A DNA stretch of 54,104 nucleotides from Selenomonadales bacterium (GCA_018434945.1 JAHDOI010000070.1:1-54104); one strand, 5' to 3'; positions 33,047 to 43,620 are shown, numbered from the stretch's first letter. Numbers and translations: made by a program. Notes: a model not told the origin generated them from the sequence alone.

Positions 33047-33847
33047 TTATCCCTCCTTGAAGCCGAAGATTTTTTTGAGTCTGCCGAAGAACCCGCTTTC
33101 CGCCTCCATCGACATCAGCGGCACGTTCTCGCCCATCATCCGCCGGACGATGTTCTTGTAGGCGGTGCTGGCCGCCGAGGCCGGGTTGACCACGGCCGGC
33201 TCGCCCCTGTTGGTGGAGATGACGATGTATTCGTCTTCGGGGATGATGCCCAGGAGGTCGACGGCCAGGATCTCGATGATGTCGTCGATGTCCATCATGT
33301 CGCCCTTCTTGACCATGTGCGGCCTGATGCGGTTGACGATCAGCTTGGGGTTGCTCTTGCCCTCGGCTTCGAGCAGGCCGATGATGCGGTCGGCGTCGCG
33401 CACCGCCGAGACCTCGGGCGTAGTGACGATAACGGCGCGGTCGGCGCCGGCGATGGCGTTCTTGAAGCCCTGTTCGATGCCTGCCGGGCAGTCGATGAGG
33501 ACGTAGTCGAAGTCCTGGGCGAGGTCCTTGCAGAGCTTCTGCATCTGGTCGGGGCTGACGGCGTTCTTGTCGCGCGTCTGGGCCGCCGGCAGCAGGTACA
33601 GCGTCTCGTAGCGCTTGTCGCGGATGAGGGCTTGCTTGAGGCGGCAGTTGCCCTCGGTGACGTCGACAAGGTCGTATACGATCCGATTCTCCAGCCCCAT
33701 GACGACGTCGAGGTTCCTGAGGCCGATGTCGGCGTCGATAAGGACGACTTTTTTGCCCATCAGGGCAAACCCGGTGCCGAGGTTGGCGGTGGTTGTCGTC
33801 TTGCCTACCCCGCCCTTGCCGGAGGTGATTACGATTACTTCGCCCAT
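33047..33847 (-). CDS. minD: Septum site-determining ATPase MinD
   Basis: A 266-residue ParA/MinD ATPase that recruits MinC to the membrane. The deviant Walker A is SGKGGVGKTT (residues ~9-18), DADIGLRNLD follows, and the C-terminal amphipathic membrane helix is FFGRLKKIFGFKEG. ATG 33847 is the conserved start; GGAGG lies eleven bases upstream. Confidence 0.97.
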   Translation of the reverse strand: MGEVIVITSGKGGVGKTTTTANLGTGFALMGKKVVLIDADIGLRNLDVVMGLENRIVYDLVDVTEGNCRLKQALIRDKRYETLYLLPAAQTRDKNAVSPDQMQKLCKDLAQDFDYVLIDCPAGIEQGFKNAIAGADRAVIVTTPEVSAVRDADRIIGLLEAEGKSNPKLIVNRIRPHMVKKGDMMDIDDIIEILAVDLLGIIPEDEYIVISTNRGEPAVVNPASAASTAYKNIVRRMMGENVPLMSMEAESGFFGRLKKIFGFKEG

Positions 33848-33863
33848 ATACCAAGATTCCTCC

Positions 33864-34493
33864 CTATCTGTTGGCTGGCTCGATGACAACGCTGCCTTTC
33901 CTTATGCGGGCCGTCTCGATGCCGGACGGCTTGTCCGGTTCGTCGGGCGCCCTGGCGATCAGCCCGGCGATCCGCAGTTGGGTGGCGACGATCCTGTTTG
34001 CGGTGATGGTGGCCGTCTCGTCGCCGTACGCGCCGGCGTGGGCCACGCCCCGGCAGGAGCCGAGGATTATTATGTCCCGGCCGGCCACCACCCGGGCGCC
34101 GGGGTTGACGTCGCCGATGACCACCACCGAGCCGGGATGGACGATCTGCTGGCCGCTCCTCACCGTCCTGGCGACGACGAGGGCGTTTATCTCGTACCCT
34201 TCCCGCTCCGCGGCGGCCGGGGCCTCCGCCGCCCCGCCGGGGTCCGCCGCACCGTCGGCAGCCAAGGCCAGCCCGAACTCGCCCAGCACGGCGGCGAGCC
34301 GCTCTTTTTCGTCAGTTGTCAACTTGAGGGCGGACGTCAGCTTCACCGGCGTGCCGCGCGGGAAAAACTCTTCGGCGGCGGCCAGTTTGGCGGCCAGCCG
34401 CTCGAGGGCTGCGGCGAAGTCGTCCGTGTTCAGGACAAGCTGCACCTCGCCGTTTACTCCTTTGAAGGCTACATCTTCGCCCTTTGCGGCCAC
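33864..34493 (-). CDS. minC: Septum site-determining protein MinC
   Basis: A 209-residue inhibitor of FtsZ assembly. The N-terminal half is the variable FtsZ-binding domain. The C-terminal beta-helix (~100-205) contains RSGQQIVHPGSVVVIGDVNPGA and GRDIIILGSCRGVAHAGAYGD in outline, the MinD- and FtsZ-tail-binding part. The linker is alanine-rich. GTG 34493 has GAGGGTGG about nine bases upstream. First gene of minCDE. Confidence 0.92.
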   Translation of the reverse strand: MAAKGEDVAFKGVNGEVQLVLNTDDFAAALERLAAKLAAAEEFFPRGTPVKLTSALKLTTDEKERLAAVLGEFGLALAADGAADPGGAAEAPAAAEREGYEINALVVARTVRSGQQIVHPGSVVVIGDVNPGARVVAGRDIIILGSCRGVAHAGAYGDETATITANRIVATQLRIAGLIARAPDEPDKPSGIETARIRKGSVVIEPANR

Positions 34494-34594
34494 AAAACCA
34501 CCCTCGTATATAACATAACACTGCTACCTTTCAGTAAATTCGCGCCGGCCGCCGATAATCCTGCCAATTATTCACATGGCGGCGGAAATAGCCG

Positions 34595-34810
34595 CTAAAT
34601 CTTGAAGATATGGCGGTGGCGGAAGCGGAACCTGATGTGTTTTTCGAAGTATTCGTCGCGGGAAACGGCGGTCATGAGCGACTCGTAAACCACGAGGGGA
34701 ACATCGTGGTATTCGCACAGGCCGCCGGCGTGGAATTCCACCTCGAGGACCCTGGTTTCGGCATCGTAGCGGACAGAACGCAGGTTGGACTTCACTGTTG
34801 TTCCGCGCAT
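34595..34810 (-). CDS. KTSC-domain protein
   Basis: A 71-residue protein matching the small KTSC family: SNLRSVRYDAETRVLEVEF, then CEYHDVPLVVYESLMTAVSRDEYFEKHI in outline. The family is often found with or fused to RNA- and DNA-related proteins, but its function is unclear. ATG 34810 is seven bases after AAGGCGG; an ATG two codons earlier is too close to that site. It stands alone between minC and the molybdoenzyme gene. Confidence 0.75.
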   Translation of the reverse strand: MRGTTVKSNLRSVRYDAETRVLEVEFHAGGLCEYHDVPLVVYESLMTAVSRDEYFEKHIRFRFRHRHIFKI

Positions 34811-34952
34811 GGGCATGCCGCCTTTCGTTTGTCGTCAGGCCCCGCACGGGCCCTGATATGGTTTTTCTCGCCAAACGCCGATTCTCCTGCCAATAACTCC
34901 CACAGGCGCCAAATAATCCGCGAAAATCCCGCCGTGACGCCCGCCGGTGCGA

Positions 34953-34981
34953 TTGTCCCCCCCGGCGCGGCATGGTAAGAT
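34953..34981 (+). promoter_or_regulatory. Promoter of the molybdoenzyme gene
   Basis: TTGTCC, 17 bases, TAAGAT, about 35 bases before the start codon. Confidence 0.5.
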
Positions 34982-35016
34982 AAGAGTAAGAATAACAACC
35001 CGTCAGGGAGGCAAAT

Positions 35017-37020
35017 ATGGCAAGCGAAACGAAGCGCTCCGTCTGTCCCTACGACTGCCCCGATACCTGCGGCCTGCTGGTGACGGTGGAAAACGGCCGG
35101 GCGGCCGCCGTGGCCGGCGACCCGGACCATCCATTCACCCGCGGCGCCCTCTGTCCGAAGATGGCTCACTACGAGCTGACCGTCCATTCACCGGACCGCC
35201 TGACCAGGCCGCTGCTGCGCACCGGTCCCAAGGGCGCGGGCGAGTTCCGGCCGATCTCCTGGCCCGAAGCCATCGACATCATCGCCGCCCGCTGGCGGGA
35301 AATCGCCGCCACCCACGGCGCCGAGGCCATCCTCCCCTATTCTTACGCCGGCACCATGGGCCTCGTGCAGCGCAACATCGGCCATGCCTTCTTCCACCGC
35401 CTGGGCGCCTCGCGGCTGGAGAGAACCATCTGCTCTTCCTCAAAGGACGCCGGCTGGAAAGCGGTGATGGGCAACACGCTCGCCGTGCACCCCGACGAGG
35501 CGATGGACAGCGACCTCATCATCCTCTGGAGCCTCAACGCCGTCGCCACCAACATCCATTTCCTCCGCAACGTGCGCGCGGCCCAGAAGCGCGGCGCCCG
35601 CGTGTGGCTGATCGACACTTACGAGACGCCCACCGCCCGCTTCGCCGACCGCGTATTCCTCACCAGACCGGGCGCCGACGCCGCCCTTGCCCTGGGAATG
35701 ATGCATGTCATGGCCCGCGACGGCCTGACCGACGAAGGCTTCATCGCCAAATACGTGCACGGGTACGACGAGTTCGCCGCCCGCATCCTGCCCGCTTACC
35801 CGCCCGCGGCCGTCAGTGCCGTAACCGGTCTGCCGGCGGAGGCAATCGAAGAGCTGGCCCGCGGCTACGCTGCCGCCAAGGCGCCGTTCATCCGTCTCGG
35901 CAGCGGCCTGTGCCGCTACGGCAACGGGGCGATGACGGTGAGGACGGTGACCTGCCTGCCGGCGCTGGCGGGCGCGTGGGCGAAACGGGGCGGCGGCCTG
36001 CTCGGCAATATCGCCACCGGCGCCGCAATCGACACGTCGCCGGTCACCAGGGAAGACTTAGTCACCGCACCCACCCGCGTCGTCAATATGAACAGGCTGG
36101 GCGAAGCCCTGACGGAACTCGCTTCGCCGCCGGTCATGAGCCTGTATGTATACCACTCCAACCCGGCCGCCGTCACCCCCGACCAGAACAAGGTGCTGTC
36201 CGGCCTGGCCCGCGAGGATCTGTTCACCGTCGTCCACGAGCGGTTCATGACCGATACGGCCCGCTACGCGGATATCGTCCTGCCGGCCACCACCTCGCTG
36301 GAGCACAGCGACATTTACCGTGCGTACGGCCACTACTGCTTCCAGCGGGCCTACCCGGCCATCGAGCCGGTCGGCGAGGCGAAGGCCAACCTGGACGTAT
36401 TCCGGCTGCTGGCTGCGGCCATGGGGTTCACGGACGAGGTATTTTCCCGCAGCGCCGACGACCTCATCGACGACATGCTGGCCAAACCCACGCCGTGGCT
36501 GGCGCGGACCGACCTGGCGAAGCTCGGCGCCGGTGAAGCGGTCGAGCTGCCGCTGCCGGCGGACGCCAAGCTCGCCTTCAAGACTCCCTCTGGCAAGATC
36601 GAGCTTGCGAGCGCCACTGACCCCGAGCCGCTGCCGCGCTACCTGCCGCCCAACGGCGATGATGCCCCGCTGTGGCTGATGACGGCACCCACGCCGATAA
36701 TGCTCAATTCCTCGTTCTGCGAACGTGCCGACCTGTTGGCCGGCCAGGCGATGACCCTCAAGCTTAACCCGGCGGACGCCGCCGCGCGGGGCCTGACGGA
36801 CGGCCAGCGGGTGATCGCCTTCAACAGCCGCGGCGAGGTGGCCTTCAGCCTCGGTGTGACGCCGGGCGTCCCGGCCGGGGTCGCGGTGGCCGAAGGCGTG
36901 TGGTGGCTCAAGGACGCCCCCGGCGACCGCACCGTCAACGCCCTCACCTCGCAGCGCCTGACCGACCGCGCGGCGGGCAGCACGTTTTATGACACGAAGG
37001 TCGATGTAAGAGCGGGGTAG
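35017..37020 (+). CDS. Molybdopterin oxidoreductase with N-terminal Fe-S cluster
   Basis: A 667-residue DMSO-reductase-family protein. Cys10, Cys14, Cys18 and Cys46 (CPYDCPDTC...LCPK) should bind one 4Fe-4S cluster. The large molybdopterin domain follows, with TICSSSKDAGW near residue 140 and ARYADIVLPATTSLEHSD near 410. A molydopterin-dinucleotide-binding domain lies at the end (~550-660). No twin-arginine signal is present, so it is cytoplasmic. There are no electron-transfer or chaperone genes beside it, and the substrate cannot be assigned. It is alone on the plus strand between minus-strand cell-shape genes, with its own promoter and terminator. GGGAGG lies five bases before the start. 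Confidence 0.88.
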   Translation: MASETKRSVCPYDCPDTCGLLVTVENGRAAAVAGDPDHPFTRGALCPKMAHYELTVHSPDRLTRPLLRTGPKGAGEFRPISWPEAIDIIAARWREIAATHGAEAILPYSYAGTMGLVQRNIGHAFFHRLGASRLERTICSSSKDAGWKAVMGNTLAVHPDEAMDSDLIILWSLNAVATNIHFLRNVRAAQKRGARVWLIDTYETPTARFADRVFLTRPGADAALALGMMHVMARDGLTDEGFIAKYVHGYDEFAARILPAYPPAAVSAVTGLPAEAIEELARGYAAAKAPFIRLGSGLCRYGNGAMTVRTVTCLPALAGAWAKRGGGLLGNIATGAAIDTSPVTREDLVTAPTRVVNMNRLGEALTELASPPVMSLYVYHSNPAAVTPDQNKVLSGLAREDLFTVVHERFMTDTARYADIVLPATTSLEHSDIYRAYGHYCFQRAYPAIEPVGEAKANLDVFRLLAAAMGFTDEVFSRSADDLIDDMLAKPTPWLARTDLAKLGAGEAVELPLPADAKLAFKTPSGKIELASATDPEPLPRYLPPNGDDAPLWLMTAPTPIMLNSSFCERADLLAGQAMTLKLNPADAAARGLTDGQRVIAFNSRGEVAFSLGVTPGVPAGVAVAEGVWWLKDAPGDRTVNALTSQRLTDRAAGSTFYDTKVDVRAG

Positions 37021-37028
37021 ATAAAATG

Positions 37029-37058
37029 ACCGGCCCGAGATATCTCGGGCCGGTTTTT
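37029..37058 (+). terminator. Terminator of the molybdoenzyme gene
   Basis: A 13-bp perfect stem, ACCGGCCCGAGAT and its complement, followed by TTTT. It lies nine bases after the stop codon and just before the convergent end of mrdA. Confidence 0.85.
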
Positions 37059-37067
37059 CGTTTAGTT

Positions 37068-38900
37068 TTACAAAGCTGTTTTCGGCTTATATATCCGTCC
37101 GCTCTCGTCAGGCTTCTGGTTCAGATTGAACGCCGCTTCGAAGATCTTCCTGGCGATCGGCGCCGCGGCGTCCGAACCGAAGCCACCCTGTTCGACGACA
37201 ACCGCGACAACGACGCGCGGATCCTCGAACGGGGCGTAGGCCACGAACCAGCCGTGGTCATCACCGTGGGAGTTCTCCGACGTACCGGTCTTGCTGGCCA
37301 TCGAGATGGGGAAGTCGGTGAAGATGTAGCCGGCGGTGCCGCCTTCGCGGCCGACGTCGTGCAGCGCCTCGCGGATAAGGTTGAGGGTGCCGTCGGAGAT
37401 CTTGATGCTGCCCGTCTCTTCAGGGGTGAACTGCTTGACGACATCGCCGTTGGGAGCTGCGATCTTGCTGACAAGGTAAGGGCGGTAACGATGGCCGCCG
37501 TTGGCTATCTGACTCATGACCACGGCCATCTGCAGCGGCGTGGCCAGCTGGAAGCCCTGGCCGATGGCGGCGTCGAACGTTTCCGATAAGTACCAGTCCT
37601 CGCCGTAGACTTTCTCTTTATAGCGGCGATTGGCGACCAGGCCGTCGGACTCGCCCGGCAGGTTGATGCCGGTGAAGGCGCCGAGGCCGAACATGCGGGC
37701 GTATTTCTCCAGGTTGTCGATGCCCAGGCGGTTGCCCATCTCGTAGAAATAAACGTTGTCCGACTTGGTCAGCGCTTCCTTGAAGTCGATCCAGCCCAAG
37801 GCCTCGCCCATGGCGTTGGTCTTGGGGATGATCCAGTGGGTGCCTGAGTCGAAGATTTTTTCCTCGGGCGTGACTTTGCCGAGCTCGAGCGCGGCCGCGC
37901 CGGTGACGATCTTGAAGGTCGACCCGGGGGAGTATTCGCCGGAAATGGCCCGGTTGTCCATGGGGTGGAAGGGATTGTCGTTGAGCGCCTTCCAGTCCTT
38001 GGTGGAAATGCCGCCGTTGAAGAGGTTGGGATTGAAGGCCGGCCGGCTGACCATGGCCAGTATCTCGCCCGTCCGCGGGTTCATGACGACCGCGGCCGCG
38101 GCCTTGGCGTTGGGGTTGCCGAGCTTGGTCTGCAGGAAGACGAGATGTTCGTCGATGGCTTTTTCGGCCGCTTTCTGGATGCGGTAGTCGATGGTCATCA
38201 CGAGGTTGTTGCCGGGGACGGCTTCTTTTTTGCCCAGTACCTGGACGGCCCGGCCGTTGACGTCGACCTCCACCTGTCCGCCGCCGGCGGCGCCGCGGAT
38301 CTCCTTGTCGTAGACCTTCTCCAGGCCGAACTTGCCGATGATGTCGCCGGTCTTGTAACCGTCGGCCTTGCGTTTTTCGAGCTCGGTTTCGCTTATCTCG
38401 CTGACATAGCCGAAAACGTGGGCGCCAAGCTCGTTGTTGATGTAGTTGCGGACGGGCTGGATTTCGATGACGACGCCGGGCATCTCCCGGCGGCGCTCCT
38501 CGATGCGGGTGACGACGTCAGGGCCGATGTCGGATTTGATGCGGACGGGCTCGAACGAGCCCTTCTGCGCATCAACCTTGGCCTTGATCTCCGCCGCGTC
38601 CATGCCGAGGATGCCGGCGAGCCTGGCGATGACCTCGTCGGGGATGGGACCTGAGATCGGCACGAGGGTGACGGTGAAACCCGGCCGGTTAGAAACAAGC
38701 GGCACCCCGTTACGGTCGTAAAACGTACCGCGGGGAGCCATTATCGGGATAAGCTTGATGCGGTTGCCGTCAGCCAGCCGTCCGTAGTAGCCGCCTTGCA
38801 CGACCTGCAGATAGCCCAGCCGGGTGACGAGCGCTACGAAGACGAGGATGACAATCAGGCCGAGAACATCGAGGCGGTGGGCAAAGCGTTTGGCCAGCAA
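37068..38900 (-). CDS. mrdA: Penicillin-binding protein 2 (elongation transpeptidase)
   Basis: A 610-residue class B penicillin-binding protein that cross-links peptidoglycan during elongation with RodA. One membrane helix (~12-30) anchors it. The pedestal domain (~50-220) is followed by the transpeptidase domain with Ser327-x-x-Lys330 (GSTFK), Ser380-Asp-Asn382 and KTGTSE near 545. The start is TTG 38900 with GGGAGAGGG upstream. It ends the mreBCD-mrdA unit and converges on the molybdoenzyme gene. Confidence 0.96.
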   Translation of the reverse strand: MLAKRFAHRLDVLGLIVILVFVALVTRLGYLQVVQGGYYGRLADGNRIKLIPIMAPRGTFYDRNGVPLVSNRPGFTVTLVPISGPIPDEVIARLAGILGMDAAEIKAKVDAQKGSFEPVRIKSDIGPDVVTRIEERRREMPGVVIEIQPVRNYINNELGAHVFGYVSEISETELEKRKADGYKTGDIIGKFGLEKVYDKEIRGAAGGGQVEVDVNGRAVQVLGKKEAVPGNNLVMTIDYRIQKAAEKAIDEHLVFLQTKLGNPNAKAAAAVVMNPRTGEILAMVSRPAFNPNLFNGGISTKDWKALNDNPFHPMDNRAISGEYSPGSTFKIVTGAAALELGKVTPEEKIFDSGTHWIIPKTNAMGEALGWIDFKEALTKSDNVYFYEMGNRLGIDNLEKYARMFGLGAFTGINLPGESDGLVANRRYKEKVYGEDWYLSETFDAAIGQGFQLATPLQMAVVMSQIANGGHRYRPYLVSKIAAPNGDVVKQFTPEETGSIKISDGTLNLIREALHDVGREGGTAGYIFTDFPISMASKTGTSENSHGDDHGWFVAYAPFEDPRVVVAVVVEQGGFGSDAAAPIARKIFEAAFNLNQKPDESGRIYKPKTAL

Positions 38901-38936
38901 AGCGGAACCCTCTCCCTCTGGAAAAATCTTTTCTAT

Positions 38937-39431
38937 CTAGCCGTTCGGGTCGGGAAGCTCGCTCTTGGCCAGCCGGTACACGATCTGGTGGACCGGGATG
39001 GCCAGCACGGCGTTGTAGCCAAGCACGAAAAGGGTGTTGTCCACGGCTGTGGCAACGTTTACCTTGAACCCGAGACTAACGAGCAGCACAATCATGACCG
39101 CGTTGTTGAAGACGGTGGCAACCAATACTGCCATCAGGGGCAGGAGAATCTTTTCCTTGAAGACTTTGCGCTCCATATGGCCGGCGATATAGCCGACGGC
39201 CGTCTTGGACAGGACGCTGACGCCGAAGATGTTGCCTGACGCCAGATCCTGGAGGAGCCCGGCGAAGAAGCCCATCCCCACCCCCTGCTCGCGGCCGAGC
39301 AGCAGGCCGGCGGATACGACGACAAGCAGCAGCAGGTCGGGGCGCACGCCGCCCACGGTTATGAGCGGCAGCAGGGTAGCCTGAATTATGAGGGTAACGA
39401 TGATGACGAGCCCCCAGACAAACGGCCTCAT
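38937..39431 (-). CDS. mreD: Rod shape-determining protein MreD
   Basis: A 164-residue membrane protein with about five helices, part of the elongation complex. The start IIVTLIIQATLLPLITVGGVRPDLLLL in outline and LLQDLASGNIFGVSVLSKTAVGYI segment are typical. Its ATG overlaps the mreC stop by 4 bp. Confidence 0.93.
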   Translation of the reverse strand: MRPFVWGLVIIVTLIIQATLLPLITVGGVRPDLLLLVVVSAGLLLGREQGVGMGFFAGLLQDLASGNIFGVSVLSKTAVGYIAGHMERKVFKEKILLPLMAVLVATVFNNAVMIVLLVSLGFKVNVATAVDNTLFVLGYNAVLAIPVHQIVYRLAKSELPDPNG

Positions 39432-40318
39432 TGGCCCGCCCCCTTGGGCGGCGCGGGCTGGGCGGGAACGGAGCCCGGCGGCGCCGGGACCGGCTCGCGG
39501 GAGCGCACGATGACCGCTACCTCCTCTAGTCTATCAAAATCGGCAGCCGGCTTCAAGACAGCATATTTTAGCAACCCGCCCTCTTCGTTGACGACGTCGG
39601 TGACTTCGCCGACGAGGATGCCCTTGGGATAGATGCCGCCGAAGCCGGAGGTGATCACTTTGTCGCCTTTGATGATGTCGGCGTCGCGGGCGAGGTTGAT
39701 CATCTTTGGCGCGAGCGGCTTGGCGGGGTTGCCCTCGACGATCGCCGCGACCCGCGATTCGGGCCGCTGCACGATGGCGCCGACGGCGCTGCGGGGGTCG
39801 AGGAGAAGCTGCACTTTGGCGGAGTTGCTGTAGGCCTGCACCACGCTGCCGACCAGCCCCTGGGGGGTGACGACGGCCATGTCCTTGGCCACGCCCTGGG
39901 CGGTGCCGCGGTTGATGATGATGACGTTTGTCCAGGCGGCGGGGTCGCGGGCGACGACGGCCGCTACGACGGTGTCGAATTGCGGCGCGGCCCGGCGGTA
40001 GTCCAGGAGCGCCTTGAGGCGGACGTTCTCGGCCACGATCTCGGTGTTGTTGATGCTCTCGCGGCGGAGGTTCTCGATCTCCTCCCTGAGCGCCTGGTTG
40101 TCGCGGTAGACGGTGAAAATGTCGCCGGCGGCCGCGCCGGTGCTGCGGACGGTATAGCCGACTTTGGAAACGACGAATTCCACCGGCGCAAGGACGACGG
40201 TGACGATGCGTTCGCTCCAGTAAAAGTTGTACTTGCCGCGGGCCGCGGAAAGCGCAAGCAAAAAGACGGTTAGCACAGCAACCGCAAGAATGGCCGCCTT
40301 CTTGTTTAAACGACGCAC
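39428..40318 (-). CDS. mreC: Rod shape-determining protein MreC
   Basis: A 296-residue protein with a short cytoplasmic head, one membrane helix (AILAVAVLTVFLLALSA), a coiled coil (~60-105) and a two-lobed beta domain. It links MreB to PBP2 outside the membrane. The last 30 residues are proline-rich. The start is GTG 40318 with GAGAGGAAG upstream. Confidence 0.95.
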   Translation of the reverse strand: MRRLNKKAAILAVAVLTVFLLALSAARGKYNFYWSERIVTVVLAPVEFVVSKVGYTVRSTGAAAGDIFTVYRDNQALREEIENLRRESINNTEIVAENVRLKALLDYRRAAPQFDTVVAAVVARDPAAWTNVIIINRGTAQGVAKDMAVVTPQGLVGSVVQAYSNSAKVQLLLDPRSAVGAIVQRPESRVAAIVEGNPAKPLAPKMINLARDADIIKGDKVITSGFGGIYPKGILVGEVTDVVNEEGGLLKYAVLKPAADFDRLEEVAVIVRSREPVPAPPGSVPAQPAPPKGAGQ

Positions 40319-40358
40319 TAGCTTCCTCTCCTAATCACAACAAATCAAGGCATGAGTA

Positions 40359-41429
<1,071 letters not shown>

Positions 41430-42131
41430 TTATAGTATTCCCTTTTCTTTCAGGCTTACATACTTGCCATCGCCGATAATCAAATGGTCGAGAACGGAAA
41501 TGTCAAGCAGCCGGCCGGCTTCGGACATTTTACGGGTGAGGGCCACGTCTTCCTGGCTGGGGGTGGGGTCACCGCTGGGGTGGTTGTGGACGAGGACTAC
41601 GGAGGCGGCGTTATGGTTGATGGCTTCGCGAAACAGCTCCCGCGGGTCGACCACCGAAGCGCTCAGCGTGCCGACCGCCAGGGTCGGCGACGCCAGGACG
41701 TGGTTTTTCGTCGACAGGAGCAACGCGATGAACAACTCCTTTTTCTCGTACCTGAGCCTGGGCAGCATCAGCTCGGCGGCGTCCTGGGGCGAGCGCACGA
41801 CCGGCCGCTCGCCGGCGGCCATGGCGGCCATCCTTTTGCCCAGTTCGACCGCGGCCGCCACGGTGACGGCTTTGGCCGGCCCGATGCCTTTCAGTTTGCT
41901 CATCTCCTGGGGGGCGAGACCGCCCAGGCCACTTAGGCCGCCATGCCTGGCAAGCAGCTGCTCGGCCAGGCGGAGCACCGACTCCCGGCTAGTGCCGGTG
42001 CGGAGCAGGATGGCGAGCAGGCCGGCGTTCGACAGGGCGGACGGCCCCTTGGCCAGCAGCAGCTCGCGCGGCCGCTCGGCGGCGGGCAGTTCTTTGACCG
42101 TCAGCGGTCTGGCGGTTTCTTTGGCTTTCAT
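41430..42131 (-). CDS. radC: RadC/YsfA-family JAB-domain protein
   Basis: A 233-residue protein with an N-terminal helix-hairpin-helix-like part (~45-80, LKGIGPAKAVTVAAA) and a C-terminal JAB metal site HNHPSGDPTPSQED. Despite the name its role in DNA repair is doubtful; the fold is that of metal-dependent deubiquitinase-like enzymes. The ATG at 42131 overlaps the maf stop (TTATGA). It lies between maf and mreB, a common arrangement. Confidence 0.93.
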   Translation of the reverse strand: MKAKETARPLTVKELPAAERPRELLLAKGPSALSNAGLLAILLRTGTSRESVLRLAEQLLARHGGLSGLGGLAPQEMSKLKGIGPAKAVTVAAAVELGKRMAAMAAGERPVVRSPQDAAELMLPRLRYEKKELFIALLLSTKNHVLASPTLAVGTLSASVVDPRELFREAINHNAASVVLVHNHPSGDPTPSQEDVALTRKMSEAGRLLDISVLDHLIIGDGKYVSLKEKGIL

Positions 42132-42697
42132 AACAACCCAACTCCCACCGCGCGGCTCAAGAGCTTGTCGAGTGTGACCAGCGGCAGCCCCACGACGTTG
42201 GCGTAGCAGCCGGCGATACTCTCGACAAGCAGCGCGCCCGCGCCCTGGATGGCATAGGCCCCGGCCTTGCCCAACGGTTCGCCGCCGGCCAGGTAGCGCT
42301 CGAGCGTCTCCGGGCCGAAGGCGCGGAAGGTGACGGCGGTGACGGCGAAATCGGTCCATGCCTCGCTGCCCTTCACCACCGCAACGCCGGTGATCACCTG
42401 GTGCTCCCTGCCGGCCAGTTCGGCCAGCATGCGGCGGGCGTCGGCGATATCGCGGGGTTTGCCGAACACCCGGCCGCCCAGGACGACGATGGTGTCGGCG
42501 CCGACGACGATGTCGTCAGGCATCCGCGCCGCCACGTCGCGGGCTTTGGCCAGCGCGTGGGCGACAGCCAGTTCGACCGGGGGCAGTCCCCGGTCGTTGT
42601 CTTCCTCAACCTCGCTGGTGATAACGCTAAACTGGCAGCCCACCTGCCGCAGCAGCTCTTCCCGCCGCGGCGAGGCGGAGGCGAGGATAATCGCCAT
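42128..42697 (-). CDS. maf: Maf-family nucleotide pyrophosphatase
   Basis: A 189-residue house-cleaning enzyme that hydrolyses non-standard or pyrimidine nucleoside triphosphates. The signature ILASASPRREELL is at the start, and VVGADTIVVLGGRVFGKP and AYAIQGAGALLVESIAGCYANVVGLPL follow in order (outlined). GAGGAGG lies five bases before ATG 42697. Coupled to radC. Confidence 0.95.
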   Translation of the reverse strand: MAIILASASPRREELLRQVGCQFSVITSEVEEDNDRGLPPVELAVAHALAKARDVAARMPDDIVVGADTIVVLGGRVFGKPRDIADARRMLAELAGREHQVITGVAVVKGSEAWTDFAVTAVTFRAFGPETLERYLAGGEPLGKAGAYAIQGAGALLVESIAGCYANVVGLPLVTLDKLLSRAVGVGLL

Positions 42698-42732
42698 GAA
42701 ATCCTCCTCTTGGTCCTGATGCGATGCGATAC

Positions 42733-43002
42733 CTAAAACCGCCGGACGAGGAAATATGCCCCGAGCATGCCGAGGAGGCTGACGAGGTTGGGGTGGAAGG
42801 ACAGTCCGACGACGAATTTGGCGACATACAGATTGACCGTCACAGGTGCCAGATCGAAAATGGGATAGGTTTTCACCAGGAACGGGGTGACCCCGCCGAG
42901 GGGAAAACCGGCGATGAGTTCGCCGATTATGCCGCCGATTATCGCGCCGAGAACGAGGAAAAGGGCGATAAGCCCGAGGCTTTTGCCGGCTCCGTTTCTC
43001 AC
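42733..43002 (-). CDS. Small membrane protein, DUF4321 family
   Basis: An 89-residue protein with two or three membrane helices (LIALFLVLGAIIGGIIGELI and a second near the end, VSLLGMLGAYFLV). It resembles the DUF4321 proteins of Bacillota, of unknown function, which are often found beside maf. GTG 43002 has GGGAGG seven bases upstream. It lies 35 bases before maf and is likely co-transcribed. Confidence 0.75.
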   Translation of the reverse strand: MRNGAGKSLGLIALFLVLGAIIGGIIGELIAGFPLGGVTPFLVKTYPIFDLAPVTVNLYVAKFVVGLSFHPNLVSLLGMLGAYFLVRRF

Positions 43003-43094
43003 GATTCGACCTCCCGAAATACAAAAGGCATGTCTATTATCCAGTATACCTTCTACAGGGTTGGTGTCAACTCCTTGCAGGCAAGCGAACATTT

Positions 43095-43601
43095 CTAGCC
43101 GACCCGCGGCAGCCTCGCGAGAAAGTAGGCGGCGGTTAGTCCGGTCGCCAAGCCGGTCGGCAGCGCGAACAGCACGAGGTAGGGCAGATACCAGAATATG
43201 GCGGCACTGGCCACCAGCAGGGCGGCGACAGCGATCTGGGCGAGGTTGTGGACGGCGGCGCCGAGGACGCTCACCCCGACCAGCGACAGCGCCGGCCGCC
43301 AGCGGGCATGGGCGTACGCCATCGCCAGGGTGCTGGCCGCCGCGCCGGTGAGGCCGAGGGCGAACGACGGCCCCAGGAAGGCCCCGCCCAGCAGCGAGCC
43401 GAGGACGACCCGCGCCACGGCCACGGCGAGCGCCGGCCGCCAGCCGTACAGTTCGATGACTACGAGTGACACGATGTTGGCGAGGCCGAGCTTCACCCCG
43501 GGAACGGGCACCGGCAGCGGCAGCCACGCCTCGACGGCGTGCAGCACGCCGGCGGCGGCGACGAACAGGCCGAGAATTATGAGGCGACGGGTGTCAGTCA
43601 T
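43095..43601 (-). CDS. Gx-transporter family membrane protein
   Basis: A 168-residue protein with about five membrane helices, matching the family once labelled heptaprenyl diphosphate synthase component I. Typical parts are WLPLPVPVPGVKLGLANIVSLVVI (outlined) and a glycine-rich GSLLGGAFLGPS loop. The architecture resembles ECF-type substrate-binding components, so small-molecule uptake is more likely than prenyl synthesis. It follows the NusG-II protein by 19 bp, a pairing common in Bacillota. Confidence 0.82.
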   Translation of the reverse strand: MTDTRRLIILGLFVAAAGVLHAVEAWLPLPVPVPGVKLGLANIVSLVVIELYGWRPALAVAVARVVLGSLLGGAFLGPSFALGLTGAAASTLAMAYAHARWRPALSLVGVSVLGAAVHNLAQIAVAALLVASAAIFWYLPYLVLFALPTGLATGLTAAYFLARLPRVG

Positions 43602-43620
43602 ACAGCAGCCTTGTCCCTTC

